Origin: Mucilaginibacter ginsenosidivorans
GTDB taxonomy: Bacteria; Bacteroidota; Bacteroidia; Sphingobacteriales; Sphingobacteriaceae
Reading direction: 5' to 3'
DNA length: 64,000 bases
Assembly (NCBI RefSeq): GCF_007971025.1
Contig: NZ_CP042436.1
Location: 1,488,001-1,552,000 of the forward strand
The translations under genes were made by a program, and so were the position numbers. Each line of letters opens with the position of its first letter. Positions within the stretch are counted from its first letter, which is position 1. Positions 51,301 through 60,349 of the stretch are shown piece after piece. The notes beneath the pieces are model-generated. The model did not search any database, was not told the DNA's origin, and saw only the letters and a list, made by a program, of their open reading frames with translations.

Positions 51301-53640
51301 ATGGCTAAACGAAATTTCATGGGCTATCTGCTCAATCCAAAGAATTGGTGGCTTCCTTTGCTGTTAATTTTTATTGTCGGCATTGCTGGAGTAATGATGA
51401 TCGGTGTACATACCTATACAGACGCCCCGCCAATCCCTTCTTATGTAACCGGGAAAAGTGAGGTTGTCTTTTCCAACGACGATATATTAAAAGGACAAGG
51501 AGTTTTCCAGAAATATGCGTTGATGGAATATGGTACTATGTTTGGCGATGGGGCTAACCGGGGTCCTGATTTTACCGCAGAAGCACTACACCTGTTAACC
51601 CAATACATGAATGATTATTACCAGTCACATCTGCAAAATGATGCGAATATAAAATTACTTCGGACAGGCATTTCGGAGCAGGTGAGGATAGAGATTAAAA
51701 CTAATACATATGTTAGGAACAACAATACTGTAAGGCTTAGCGAAGCACAGGCATTTGCGGCAAATGAACTGGTTAGGTTTTATACTACAAAATTTACCGA
51801 CTCTACTTTTCCGGGTGCGTTTAAACCGACCGTGTATATTTCCAGTAAGGAAGAATTGAAATCGCTGACCGCCTTTTTCTTCTGGGGGGCATGGGTTTGC
51901 GGTGTGGAAAGACCAGGCGAACAATACAGCTATACCAACAACTGGCCCTATGATAAACAGGCAGGAAATACAGCCACTCCTGCGGTTATTTTATGGAGTA
52001 TTATTGGATCGTTAGCGCTTATAATCGGACTTGGGCTGGTTATGTATTATCATGGTAAACTGGAAAAACTTGATGATAAAGCATATACCAACAAAGCCCA
52101 GCCCCTGATGACTACGGCTGAGGTTCAAAAATTTCAGCCAACGGCAATACAAAGGGCTACTTACAAATTTTTTTATGCGGCGATATTGCTTTTTTCAGTC
52201 CAGGTACTTGCCGGAATATTAACCGTTCATGACTTTGTGGGGTTTACCAAATTTTGGGGATTTGATCTCGCAAAAGTCCTGCCCTTTCCGGTAACCCGTA
52301 GCTGGCATGTCCAACTATCGTTGCTGTGGATCTCAGCCTGCTGGATCGGGGCTTCATTTTTTATGATGTCGCTGGTTTCTCCTGATCAGCCAAAAAAACA
52401 GGTTACCCTGATCAATACGATCTTCTGGCTGACTATTCTATTAGTGGCAGGTTCGTTCGCCGGCATTTTTCTGGGGCCAATGGGATTATTGCCAAAAACG
52501 TGGTATTGGTTCGGCCATCAGGGCTGGGAATACGTGGAAATGGGGAAACTATGGCAAATTATGCTTGGGGTTGTTTTTGTCATTTGGGGCATTACATTGT
52601 ACCGTGGCATTAAGCCGGTAATGAAATTAAAACAACCATGGGCATTGCCCAACTGGCTGTTATATGCCATCTTCAGTGTTATCATATTATTTATATCAGG
52701 GTTTATTGCTACCCCAAAAACTAACTTTGTAATCTCTGATTTCTGGCGATGGATGGTAGTGCATATGTGGGCCGAGGCGTTCTTCGAAGTATTCACAACT
52801 GTGCTCATCGGCTACTTTATGGTTATGATGGGGCTGGTTAATAAGCAGGCAGTCATCCGCGTTATATATTTAGCAACATTGTTATTCCTGGGTTCAGGAT
52901 TGCTTGGCATTTCGCATAATTTTTACTGGAATGCCAAAACAGTAAGTACCCTGGCTTTAGGCGCTGTTTTCTCAACTCTACAGGTAATTCCGTTAATACT
53001 GCTCACGCTGGAAGCATGGCGGTTCAGTAAATTGCCCAAAATACTGGAAAATGGGAATGGTGCAAATAGGGACATCAAGAAACAATTTGGATTTCCGGAA
53101 GTATTCCTGTTCCTGGTTGCCGTTAATTTCTGGAACTTTTTCGGGGCCGGCGTACTTGGTTTTATCATTAACCTGCCCATTGCCAACTATTATGAGCATG
53201 GCACTTATTTAACGGTTAACCATGGGCATGCTGCATTGATGGGGGTATATGGCAACCTGGCCTTAGCAATTGTTTTATTTTGCTGCCAGTTATTGGTAAA
53301 ACCAGAGCGGTGGAAGCCGTACATGATCAGAACAGCATTCTGGTCTATCAATATAGGTTTACTGCTCATGGTATTTCTTGATCTGTTCCCGGCGGGTATC
53401 TGGCAATTTAAAACAGTGACCGAACATGGTCTCTGGTATGCGCGAAGCCACACGTTTATTGAGAGTACCGGATTTCAGACCTTTACCTGGCTGCGAATGG
53501 TCGGTGGTGCTTTGTTCACCCTGGGGGGTGTAATTCCGCTTACATGGTTTGTTATCAGCAGGAGAAGGGGATTGAAAAAAGTTAACCCTAAAGTGGGGGC
53601 TGCAATCCAACACCAGGAAGAACCGGTGGGATCTTACTAA
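51301..53640 (+). CDS. norZ: Quinol-dependent nitric oxide reductase
   Basis: 779 residues, single-subunit qNor. An N-terminal region (about 15-270, membrane helix then periplasmic domain without a CxxCH, as in qNor) is followed by the NorB-like core: SWHVQLSLLW (low-spin heme His), YWFGHQGWEYVEMGKLWQ (FeB His and nearby Glu), VHMWAEAFFEVF (FeB His and the ligand Glu), and VNHGHAALMGVYG (HxH for hemes b3 and b). Reduces 2 NO to N2O with quinol; no Tyr-HH as in oxidases. Preceded by the perfect palindrome and followed after 12 bases by a DGC-domain protein. Confidence 0.95.
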   Translation: MAKRNFMGYLLNPKNWWLPLLLIFIVGIAGVMMIGVHTYTDAPPIPSYVTGKSEVVFSNDDILKGQGVFQKYALMEYGTMFGDGANRGPDFTAEALHLLTQYMNDYYQSHLQNDANIKLLRTGISEQVRIEIKTNTYVRNNNTVRLSEAQAFAANELVRFYTTKFTDSTFPGAFKPTVYISSKEELKSLTAFFFWGAWVCGVERPGEQYSYTNNWPYDKQAGNTATPAVILWSIIGSLALIIGLGLVMYYHGKLEKLDDKAYTNKAQPLMTTAEVQKFQPTAIQRATYKFFYAAILLFSVQVLAGILTVHDFVGFTKFWGFDLAKVLPFPVTRSWHVQLSLLWISACWIGASFFMMSLVSPDQPKKQVTLINTIFWLTILLVAGSFAGIFLGPMGLLPKTWYWFGHQGWEYVEMGKLWQIMLGVVFVIWGITLYRGIKPVMKLKQPWALPNWLLYAIFSVIILFISGFIATPKTNFVISDFWRWMVVHMWAEAFFEVFTTVLIGYFMVMMGLVNKQAVIRVIYLATLLFLGSGLLGISHNFYWNAKTVSTLALGAVFSTLQVIPLILLTLEAWRFSKLPKILENGNGANRDIKKQFGFPEVFLFLVAVNFWNFFGAGVLGFIINLPIANYYEHGTYLTVNHGHAALMGVYGNLALAIVLFCCQLLVKPERWKPYMIRTAFWSINIGLLLMVFLDLFPAGIWQFKTVTEHGLWYARSHTFIESTGFQTFTWLRMVGGALFTLGGVIPLTWFVISRRRGLKKVNPKVGAAIQHQEEPVGSY

Positions 53641-53652
53641 TCATAAAGCACT

Positions 53653-54039
53653 ATGAATACAAATGAAATAATGAAACCAATTGTTTATTCCTGTTCCGGC
53701 TGCTCCAGCGCGGCACAAATGGCAAATTACCTTGCCGTTCAAATGGATAGAAATGGAACGGCAGAAATGTCGTGCATCGCAGGCGTCGGCGGCAACGTCA
53801 AAAAGCTTGTTCAAACTGCGCATTCCGGCCGGAAAATTATAGTTGTCGATGGCTGCCCCCTGGCTTGCGCTAAAGCTTGTTTAGGTAATCATTCAATCGA
53901 ACCCGATGTTCACATAGAGCTCACCAGTTTCGGCGTGGCCAAGCGGCAGCACCAGGATTTTGATAAAAAGCAGGCAGGTGAAATATTGGAGATAATAGAA
54001 GAAATAGCCGATCAGCAATTAACACTGCAAGCCTTATGA
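53653..54039 (+). CDS. DGC-domain putative zinc-binding protein
   Basis: 128 residues. It contains SCSGCSSAAQMANYLA near the N terminus, SCIAGVGG and the family hallmark VVDGCPLACAKACLG. DGC-domain proteins are small cytosolic Cys-rich proteins, presumed zinc or metal binding, of unknown function. 12 bases after qNor and overlapping the next gene by 4, so cotranscribed with qNor. ATG 53671 is an alternative start. Its cysteines could react with NO (inference). Confidence 0.83.
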   Translation: MNTNEIMKPIVYSCSGCSSAAQMANYLAVQMDRNGTAEMSCIAGVGGNVKKLVQTAHSGRKIIVVDGCPLACAKACLGNHSIEPDVHIELTSFGVAKRQHQDFDKKQAGEILEIIEEIADQQLTLQAL

Positions 54040-54512
54040 ATGACGAAATTATGAATGAACATATCTTTCGATTCTTAAAACAACAAACGTGTGCAACCAT
54101 TTGCTGCACAGATACCGAGGGAAACCCTTATTGTTTCAATTGTTTTTACGCATTTAACCAGGAAGACAAATTGTTGTATTTCAAATCATCACCTGATGCA
54201 TATCATTCTAAGCTGCTGGTTAAAAAATCGGTAATTGCGGGAACCGTGCTGCCGGATAAATTAAATAAATTGATGACAAAAGGTATACAGCTGCAAGGAA
54301 AAGTGTTGGATCACCTTCACCCATTGGCACTGGGGGCTTCTGTTGATTATCATAAAAAGCATCCGATCGCGCTGGCGATGAAAGGCGAAGTATTTACCAT
54401 TTTTCTTGATAGCATAAAGATGAAGGATAGCCATTTAGGCTTTGGCAACAGCATGGTATGGAAGAGGGGTGAATATGAATTTGCTTCAGAATGTGCAGTT
54501 CATGCACCTTGA
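54036..54512 (+). CDS. Pyridoxamine-5'-phosphate-oxidase-like flavin/heme-binding split-barrel protein
   Basis: 158 residues, FMN-binding split-barrel family (LKQQTCATICCTDTEGNPYCFNCFYAF, then LYFKSSPDAYHSKLL). Such proteins bind FMN, F420 or heme; Cys residues cluster near residues 19-35 (TCATICC, YCFNC). Overlaps the DGC gene (ATGA), completing a qNor-DGC-PNPOx operon. Function unknown. Confidence 0.8.
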   Translation: MNDEIMNEHIFRFLKQQTCATICCTDTEGNPYCFNCFYAFNQEDKLLYFKSSPDAYHSKLLVKKSVIAGTVLPDKLNKLMTKGIQLQGKVLDHLHPLALGASVDYHKKHPIALAMKGEVFTIFLDSIKMKDSHLGFGNSMVWKRGEYEFASECAVHAP

Positions 54513-54523
54513 ATTCCTCTTTC

Positions 54524-55645
54524 TTAAAGTGTAATTACAAATTGAGTTCCCTTGTGTACTTCACTGTTGTATCGAATGGTACCGTTCATTAATTCGACAT
54601 ATTTGCTGACAATATACAGGCCTAAACCGGTGCCTCCTATATTTGTTACATTTGGAGCCCTGTAAAACCGTTCGAACATATGTTTGCGGTATTCGGGCGG
54701 GATACCGATCCCATAATCTTTTATTGAAATCGATAGCCGGCTGTTGTGCCATTCCGTCCTGACCTCCACGGGCGAATTGTCGATAGAGAATTTGATAGCA
54801 TTGGATAAAAGGTTTACAATAATTTGTTTCAACAAAAGAGGATCTAATACAACTGATTTCTTACCGGCATGCCGATAGAAAATATCCTGCCCGGTTTTCT
54901 GATCCGCCTTTATTTCTTTGATAATCATGCCGATAAATTCTTTTATGTCCAGTTTTTCCGGATTAACAACTACTACGCCGCTTTCTATTTTCTCAACGGA
55001 AAGAAAGTCGCTCAAGATGTCCGTAATTAAATTTACAGACGACACGATCCTGCTAATATGCTTATCCCTGTTAGGCTGGGCATCAACCGCAGTGTATTTT
55101 TTTATTAACTTGGCTGACAGCAGGACATTGCTCAATGGTGTCCGGAACTCATGGGAAGCCATGGTTAGAAACCGGGATTTCAAATCGCCAAGTTCCCTTT
55201 CTTTTTCCAACGATTGTTTTAACTCGTTCTCAATCAATTTTAAATGGGAAATATTTCTAAAAATTACGCCTGCGTATATAATAGATCCGCCTTCCTCTTT
55301 CAATGGGAAAGCATCCATTACGTATAGGTTACTTTTTATCGGGTAAGGAAGCTCAAACTCCAATATGTTGTTCCCCAGAAAAACTTTATCTAATTGCCCC
55401 CTGATTACATTTCTGACTTCTTCTGGAAATTTCGGATATATTTCATGACCAATTAATTCGCTTGGAACGACATTCATACGTTTATGCAATTCTCCTCCGG
55501 TGAATATGAAATTGTAATTTCGGTCAATTATACTTATTGCGCCATCCGGATAGTTGTGCAATAATTGAAGAAACAGTTGGCGAACGTTTGATACGTCTCT
55601 TTCAGTCTGTCCTTTTTCAGTTTGCGATTCTTCTTGTATTTGCAT
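54524..55645 (-). CDS. PAS-domain sensor histidine kinase without an adjacent response regulator
   Basis: 373 residues, cytosolic. PAS region (about 22-142: LLHNYPDGAISIIDRNYNFI ... IYAGVIFRNIS), HisKA with ASHEFRTPLSNVLL, and HATPase with NLLSNAIKFS, KDYGIGIP and GTGLGLYIV. The PAS domain lacks the FixL heme residues. The HisKA-linker resembles that of the FixL-like kinase at 17126 (LKSRF-x2-MASHEFRTPLS, SVEKIESG-like), so it may feed the receiver-CRP protein. Divergent from the HemN-locus genes; the 358-base gap carries the boxes at 55770-55805 and site C. Confidence 0.85.
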   Translation of the reverse strand: MQIQEESQTEKGQTERDVSNVRQLFLQLLHNYPDGAISIIDRNYNFIFTGGELHKRMNVVPSELIGHEIYPKFPEEVRNVIRGQLDKVFLGNNILEFELPYPIKSNLYVMDAFPLKEEGGSIIYAGVIFRNISHLKLIENELKQSLEKERELGDLKSRFLTMASHEFRTPLSNVLLSAKLIKKYTAVDAQPNRDKHISRIVSSVNLITDILSDFLSVEKIESGVVVVNPEKLDIKEFIGMIIKEIKADQKTGQDIFYRHAGKKSVVLDPLLLKQIIVNLLSNAIKFSIDNSPVEVRTEWHNSRLSISIKDYGIGIPPEYRKHMFERFYRAPNVTNIGGTGLGLYIVSKYVELMNGTIRYNSEVHKGTQFVITL

Positions 55646-55769
55646 CTGCCGATGGGTAATGGGTTAACTCAGTTGCCTGTTTTAAGATCAGCCATGCCTT
55701 AATGATACTCCAGGCATTTTTTAAAACTCAAAACTTTCGGCAAATTAGCTATTGTTATCAGCCTGATTA

Positions 55770-55805
55770 TTGACAATGATCAGCGCAGTAAGTGATATGT
55801 ATCAC
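55770..55805. promoter_or_regulatory. Tandem Crp/Fnr-type boxes
   Basis: Box 1 is TTGAC-AATG-ATCAG (55770-55783), 8 of 10 matches to the FNR consensus TTGAT-N4-ATCAA. Box 2 is AGTGAT-ATGT-ATCACT (55791-55806), which fits GTGA-N6-TCAC (Crp type) and TGAT-N4-ATCA. Their centres are 22 bases apart, two helical turns, so two dimers would bind the same face. They lie between the divergent PAS kinase and the HemN-locus genes. Confidence 0.6.
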
Positions 55806-55900
55806 TTCGCACTTCGAAATCTTCTGGCAAAATTTAATTGCCATCGGCAGGTCAGATTTACCAGAAAATTGGGAAATAGTAAAAAAATGTAACTCAACTA

Positions 55901-55932
55901 AATAAAAAAGGATAAATTTGTCCTTTATTATT
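55901..55932. promoter_or_regulatory. Palindromic operator-like site (site C)
   Basis: AAAGGATAAATTTGTCCTTT at the core with AATAA/TTATT-type flanks; 14 of 16 base pairs symmetric. Differs from the qNor site by GG/CC in place of GA/TC in the core. Located 72 bases before ATG 56004. Same family as sites A, B and D. Confidence 0.65.
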
Positions 55933-56003
55933 AACGCAACTAAATGCCGCTAAACCCGCCCTTGTGCGTTAAAAGTATTTTTTTATAACTTAACTTAATT
56001 TCC

Positions 56004-57797
56004 ATGAATCACACCTTCCATATACCAGTTCTCGGCTTAGCATTTTCGATTGATACACCGCTGAAGGTAGCCCGGTACGGGATTTCATCGGTAGTTTCTA
56101 TTGTCGATGACATCCTGATCGAAAGGATGCGGAAATTCCACGCGGAAAGAAATGGGGAAGCATTCATTCCGATCAGTCAGAAAGAACCCGATTTTCGTGC
56201 CAGGCGGATCTCTGCGTATCTGAACCTGATGGAAAAAATAGTTGACAGCCAGTTCACATCTTTAAAACAGGAACCTTTTGAACCCGGCAGCGATATAACC
56301 CGTTATTTTGAGCTGTTACCTGAAACGGCTGCTTTAAAAGTGGCATATAATCAAATGCTGCAGGTCCGGGATGAAACAAGAAAGTTAAAAAAGCAAAATG
56401 AGCTGCGCAGGGCCATACAGAAAGGAGCTATTAATGTAAATATTATGTCCAAAGTGGATAAGCTGAATTTAAACGAAGATGGAGCTCCTTTAGGTGATCA
56501 ATTCAGTGATGCTTTGTCTGCTTTGCGGGGCTTTGCCCAAAGTAACCTGCAATCATCTTTAATACTTTCAGCGGGAATGAATCCCCGCTTGTACAGTTAT
56601 CTGGAAACTTTTGAAGATTTTTTTCCGGATAGTGATCGACAAATCAAAAAGAACGTTATTTTAAAAGTAAGTGACTTCCGCTCGGCATTCATTCAAGCTA
56701 AATTCCTGGCAAAAAAAGGAATTTGGGTATCAGAGTTCAGAATTGAATCCGGACTAAACTGCGGCGGTCATGCTTTTGCTACTGAAGGATATTTATTAGG
56801 CCCGATTCTTGAAGAATTTAAACAAAAGCGCGAGGAGATGATTCAGGAACTCTTTCAACTCTACCAGTCGGGGCTTGAAACGAAGGGATTGTCAATCATT
56901 AATAAGCCTGCGATGAGGATCAGCGTCCAGGGCGGAATTGGCACCGGAAAAGAAAATAGTTTTCTTTTAAATCATTATGGAATGGATGCGACAGGTTGGG
57001 GGAGCCCTTTTCTGTTGGTTCCCGAAGCGACAAATGTAGATGAAGAAACATTGCAGAATTTAGTCAGTGCAAAAGAAGAAGAGTTCTATCTTAGTAACGC
57101 TTCGCCACTGGGGATTCCTTTTAACAATTTTCGAAACTCTTCCTCGGAGAAATTGCGTTTAGACCGCATAGCAAAAGGCAGGCCCGGTTCTCCCTGTAAA
57201 AAGAAATATCTTGTTTCTAATACTGAGTTTACCTCGGCGCCCATCTGTACCGCTTCGCGCGAATACCAGAAAAAGAAGATCGACCAGATAAAGTCCTATA
57301 ACCTCGGGGAAGCGGATTACCAGGCCCGTTTTGACGAAATAACGGAGAAGGCCTGCCTTTGTGAAGGCCTGGCAACTTCTGTATATCAAAAAAACAACAT
57401 GCTGCAAGCCAAAGAAAATAAGGCAGTCGCTATTTGCCCCGGACCCAATACTGCATACTTTTCGGACATCTTTTCTTTGGACGAACTGGTAAAACACATC
57501 TATGGCAAATTTAACCTGCTTTCCGGGATAGAACGGCCGAATATGTTTATCAATGAGTTAAACTTGTATATAGACTATCTTAAAAAGGATGTTGAAAATC
57601 ATTTTAAAGATTTAAGTGATAAAAAGGCTAAATACCTTTCAAAGTTTAAAGATCAGCTGCAAAACGGTATCGCGTATTATAAAGAACTCATACCCCGGAT
57701 CAGTGATCAGACCGAAACATACCTTAATAAAATGTATGAGCAATTAGCTGAGGCAGAGTTTAAATTGCAGCTACTTAATATAGGTGAGGCTATTTAA
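56004..57797 (+). CDS. Nitronate-monooxygenase-like TIM-barrel protein, Cys-rich, unknown function
   Basis: 597 residues. The start (IPVLGLAFSIDTPLKVARYGISSVVSIVDD) and GLNCGGHAFATEGYLLGPIL / RISVQGGIGTGKE / DATGWGSPF resemble the flavin-dependent NPD/DHOD-type TIM barrels, with a GGHA in place of the AGGH of nitronate monooxygenases. It has extra cysteines in the last third (SPCKKKY, APICTAS, KACLCEGL, AICPGPN), so an Fe-S or zinc site in addition to FMN is possible. It precedes HemN by 138 bases and has sites of both operator families upstream. I do not recognise a named function; association with O2-independent heme synthesis is notable. Confidence 0.65.
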   Translation: MNHTFHIPVLGLAFSIDTPLKVARYGISSVVSIVDDILIERMRKFHAERNGEAFIPISQKEPDFRARRISAYLNLMEKIVDSQFTSLKQEPFEPGSDITRYFELLPETAALKVAYNQMLQVRDETRKLKKQNELRRAIQKGAINVNIMSKVDKLNLNEDGAPLGDQFSDALSALRGFAQSNLQSSLILSAGMNPRLYSYLETFEDFFPDSDRQIKKNVILKVSDFRSAFIQAKFLAKKGIWVSEFRIESGLNCGGHAFATEGYLLGPILEEFKQKREEMIQELFQLYQSGLETKGLSIINKPAMRISVQGGIGTGKENSFLLNHYGMDATGWGSPFLLVPEATNVDEETLQNLVSAKEEEFYLSNASPLGIPFNNFRNSSSEKLRLDRIAKGRPGSPCKKKYLVSNTEFTSAPICTASREYQKKKIDQIKSYNLGEADYQARFDEITEKACLCEGLATSVYQKNNMLQAKENKAVAICPGPNTAYFSDIFSLDELVKHIYGKFNLLSGIERPNMFINELNLYIDYLKKDVENHFKDLSDKKAKYLSKFKDQLQNGIAYYKELIPRISDQTETYLNKMYEQLAEAEFKLQLLNIGEAI

Positions 57798-57935
57798 TCC
57801 GGTTGTTCCTGATGTGATGAGACATCTGTGGAAATGCGTTACCGAAAGAAGAAAAATGATGATTGATGTCCTTATGGATGGCGGGAGTTGGGTTTGCTTT
57901 ATAAAGCACAAAATATTTTGAATTAAACATAGGCT

Positions 57936-59300
57936 ATGAATAAGACCACTCTGGATTTACTGCACAAATACGATGTGCCATCACCCAGGTATACGAGTTA
58001 CCCTACCGTTCCCTACTGGGATTTTTCAACAATAGATGAAGCAAAGTGGAAACATTCGGTGGTTGACACATTTACAGCTGAAAATGGGGAAATGTGTGTG
58101 TATGTTCACCTACCCTTTTGTGAGAATCTGTGTACATTTTGCGCCTGCAACAAACGGATCACAAAAAATCACCAGGTTGAAGACCCATACATTACCGCTG
58201 TTCTTAAAGAGTGGCGTATGTATCGTGCTTTATTTTCAACGATCCCGGTAATAAAGGAAATCCACCTCGGAGGCGGGACGCCTACTTTTTTTAGTGCGGA
58301 TAACCTGGTGCAACTTATTAATGGCATTACCGCTGACGCTATTATAAAAGAAAACCACGAATTCAGCGTAGAAGTACATCCTAATTATACCACCGAAGAA
58401 CACCTTTCAAGACTTGCGGAAGTTGGCTTCAACCGGATCAGTTTGGGTATCCAGGATTTTGACCCTAAGGTTCAGTTTGCAATAAATAGGATTCAGAGCT
58501 TTGAAAAAACAAAAGAAGTCGTTGACTGGGCGAGGAAATACAACTACAATAGTATAAACGTTGATTTGATTTATGGCCTTCCTCATCAGACGATAAAAAG
58601 TATAGAACTTTCTGTCTCGCTCGTTAAGACGCTTGAACCAGATCGGATCGCATTCTATTCTTATGCCCACGTCCCGTGGAAAAGTAAAGGGCAAAGACAC
58701 TATACGGAGGAAGATCTGCCGGTAGCTTCAGAAAAATGGGCAATGTACAACCGGGGAAGGGCGTTACTGGAGGATGCCGGATTTGAAAGTATAGGAATGG
58801 ATCACTTCGCATTGTTGAGTGACACGCTTTTTGTTGCTGCCAAAAATGGGAACATGCATCGAAATTTTATGGGTTATACGACAACGAAATCAAAACTTAT
58901 AGTTGGTCTCGGGGTCTCAAGCATCAGTGATTCCTGGGACGCATTCGCACAAAACGAAAAAGTAGTGGAAGCCTACGAAGAAAAAATCAGCCAGGGAAAA
59001 TTCCCTTTGGTAAACGGTCATTTACTGAATAGAGAGGATGCTGTTATCCGAAAAAATATACTTGAATTGATGTGTGAAGATAAGACCATTCTGGATAGTG
59101 AACTGCTGGAGCCTGATTTTGTCAAAAGCGCTCTTTTACAGCTGCAGGAATTGGAATCGGACGGTCTCGTTACGGTAGATGAGACAAACATACGCGTTAC
59201 CTCAAAAGGCAGATCTTTTATCCGGAATATTTGTGTTGCCATTGATGCCCGGCTATGGCGGGAGCAAAAAAATGTCAACACCTTTAGTAAAGCCATATAA
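57936..59300 (+). CDS. hemN: Oxygen-independent coproporphyrinogen III oxidase
   Basis: 454 residues, radical-SAM enzyme. The N-terminal YTSYPTVPYW and the cluster motif FCENLCTFCACNK (C-x3-C-x2-C-x-C) are HemN hallmarks; GGGTPTFF follows and VDLIYGLPHQT is a further SAM-barrel motif. Converts coproporphyrinogen III to protoporphyrinogen IX without O2, needed when oxygen is absent. In the window it is expected to be induced by low O2 (Crp/Fnr boxes and site C upstream of the locus). A 224-base gap separates it from the next gene. Confidence 0.94.
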   Translation: MNKTTLDLLHKYDVPSPRYTSYPTVPYWDFSTIDEAKWKHSVVDTFTAENGEMCVYVHLPFCENLCTFCACNKRITKNHQVEDPYITAVLKEWRMYRALFSTIPVIKEIHLGGGTPTFFSADNLVQLINGITADAIIKENHEFSVEVHPNYTTEEHLSRLAEVGFNRISLGIQDFDPKVQFAINRIQSFEKTKEVVDWARKYNYNSINVDLIYGLPHQTIKSIELSVSLVKTLEPDRIAFYSYAHVPWKSKGQRHYTEEDLPVASEKWAMYNRGRALLEDAGFESIGMDHFALLSDTLFVAAKNGNMHRNFMGYTTTKSKLIVGLGVSSISDSWDAFAQNEKVVEAYEEKISQGKFPLVNGHLLNREDAVIRKNILELMCEDKTILDSELLEPDFVKSALLQLQELESDGLVTVDETNIRVTSKGRSFIRNICVAIDARLWREQKNVNTFSKAI

Positions 59301-59479
59301 ACTAAAGATTCGTCCGCAAGCCGACTCGAAAACCAGGAATTTAATACTGCTTATCCATAATAGGATAGCTATCCTTGTTTAATAAATTACCGGTACGGGT
59401 GATGCGTCTTAGTTGAAACAGATAATTACAAATCAATCATTCCCGGGTGTGGTTATTGCGCAAACAATCATCATATAAC

Positions 59480-59493
59480 ATGATTTATATCAT
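59480..59493 (+). promoter_or_regulatory. Crp/Fnr-type box before the DUF2249 gene
   Basis: ATGAT-TTAT-ATCAT: TGAT-N4-ATCA, 8 of 10 to the FNR consensus, perfect dyad apart from the spacer. Lies 32 bases before ATG 59525 and so near the expected -40 position. Best matched to activation of the downstream operon by a Crp/Fnr-type regulator such as those at 16080 or 18550. Confidence 0.55.
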
Positions 59494-59524
59494 ATTTTAA
59501 ACCCACGGACATGTGCATTTTTAC

Positions 59525-60349
59525 ATGATGGAACTTACAATTAACCCGCAAACAAAAATCGGCCGACTGCTCGAAGTTGACCGTGACCTGGTGATCAGGA
59601 CGCTCGTCGGTTTGAATAAAAAATTTTCAAAACTCAAAAATCCGTTACTACGAAGTTTATTGGTCAAAAGGGTTAGCATCGCTGACGCCTGCAAAATATC
59701 AAAAACCGAGCTCACTGATTTTATGCGGAGCATGAAGCAGATCGGGTTCAAGGTAACTGGTGACAATCCCGTTGAAAATAATATAGCTACCCTAAATGCT
59801 CCTTTCCGGGAGCCCTTGGATTATTTCGAACTTGATGTCCGCCCTATGTTGGCCCGGGACAAAGATCCCTTAAAAGAAATATTAGCCTGTATTAAACAAC
59901 TCGAAGACGGTCAGGGACTAAAACTGATCAATACTTTCGAACCGTTGCCGTTGATCCATTTGCTCGCAGACAAAGGGTTTTCCTTCCGTGTGGAACAACC
60001 GGAGCCAAACCTGATCGTAACTTATTTTAGCAAAGCGGGATCTACTCCGGACGAAACGGCAACCATTCCCTTAACCGCCCCGGCCGTTGATAATGACCAG
60101 TTCGACCGGCTGTTGAAAAAATTTGACGAACACCGCATTATTTTTCTTGATGTGCGCCAACTGGAAATGCCAAAACCCATGCTGGCCATCCTGGAGCAAA
60201 CACCGAACCTGGTTGCCGGGAGTGCCCTGTATGTGTATCACAAAAAGATACCGGTATACCTGCTTCCGGAGTTAGAAAAGCAGGGGTTATCCTACGTCTT
60301 TAAAAAGATCGGCCCTACGGATGTCAACATGCTGATCTATAAAAAATGA
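59525..60349 (+). CDS. DUF1858-DUF2249-DUF2249 protein (copy B)
   Basis: 274 residues from ATG 59525 (ATG 59528 also possible; a GTG at 59513 is less likely). DUF1858-like N terminus (TKIGRLLEVDRDLVIRTLVG, LLRSLLVKRVSIADA), then DUF2249 modules with ELDVRPMLARDKDPLKEILA and FLDVRQLEMPKPMLAILEQ. It has the same three-part layout as 34054-34857, including LNPL/KNPLLR. The stop overlaps the HCO-like start (ATGA). Confidence 0.82.
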   Translation: MMELTINPQTKIGRLLEVDRDLVIRTLVGLNKKFSKLKNPLLRSLLVKRVSIADACKISKTELTDFMRSMKQIGFKVTGDNPVENNIATLNAPFREPLDYFELDVRPMLARDKDPLKEILACIKQLEDGQGLKLINTFEPLPLIHLLADKGFSFRVEQPEPNLIVTYFSKAGSTPDETATIPLTAPAVDNDQFDRLLKKFDEHRIIFLDVRQLEMPKPMLAILEQTPNLVAGSALYVYHKKIPVYLLPELEKQGLSYVFKKIGPTDVNMLIYKK

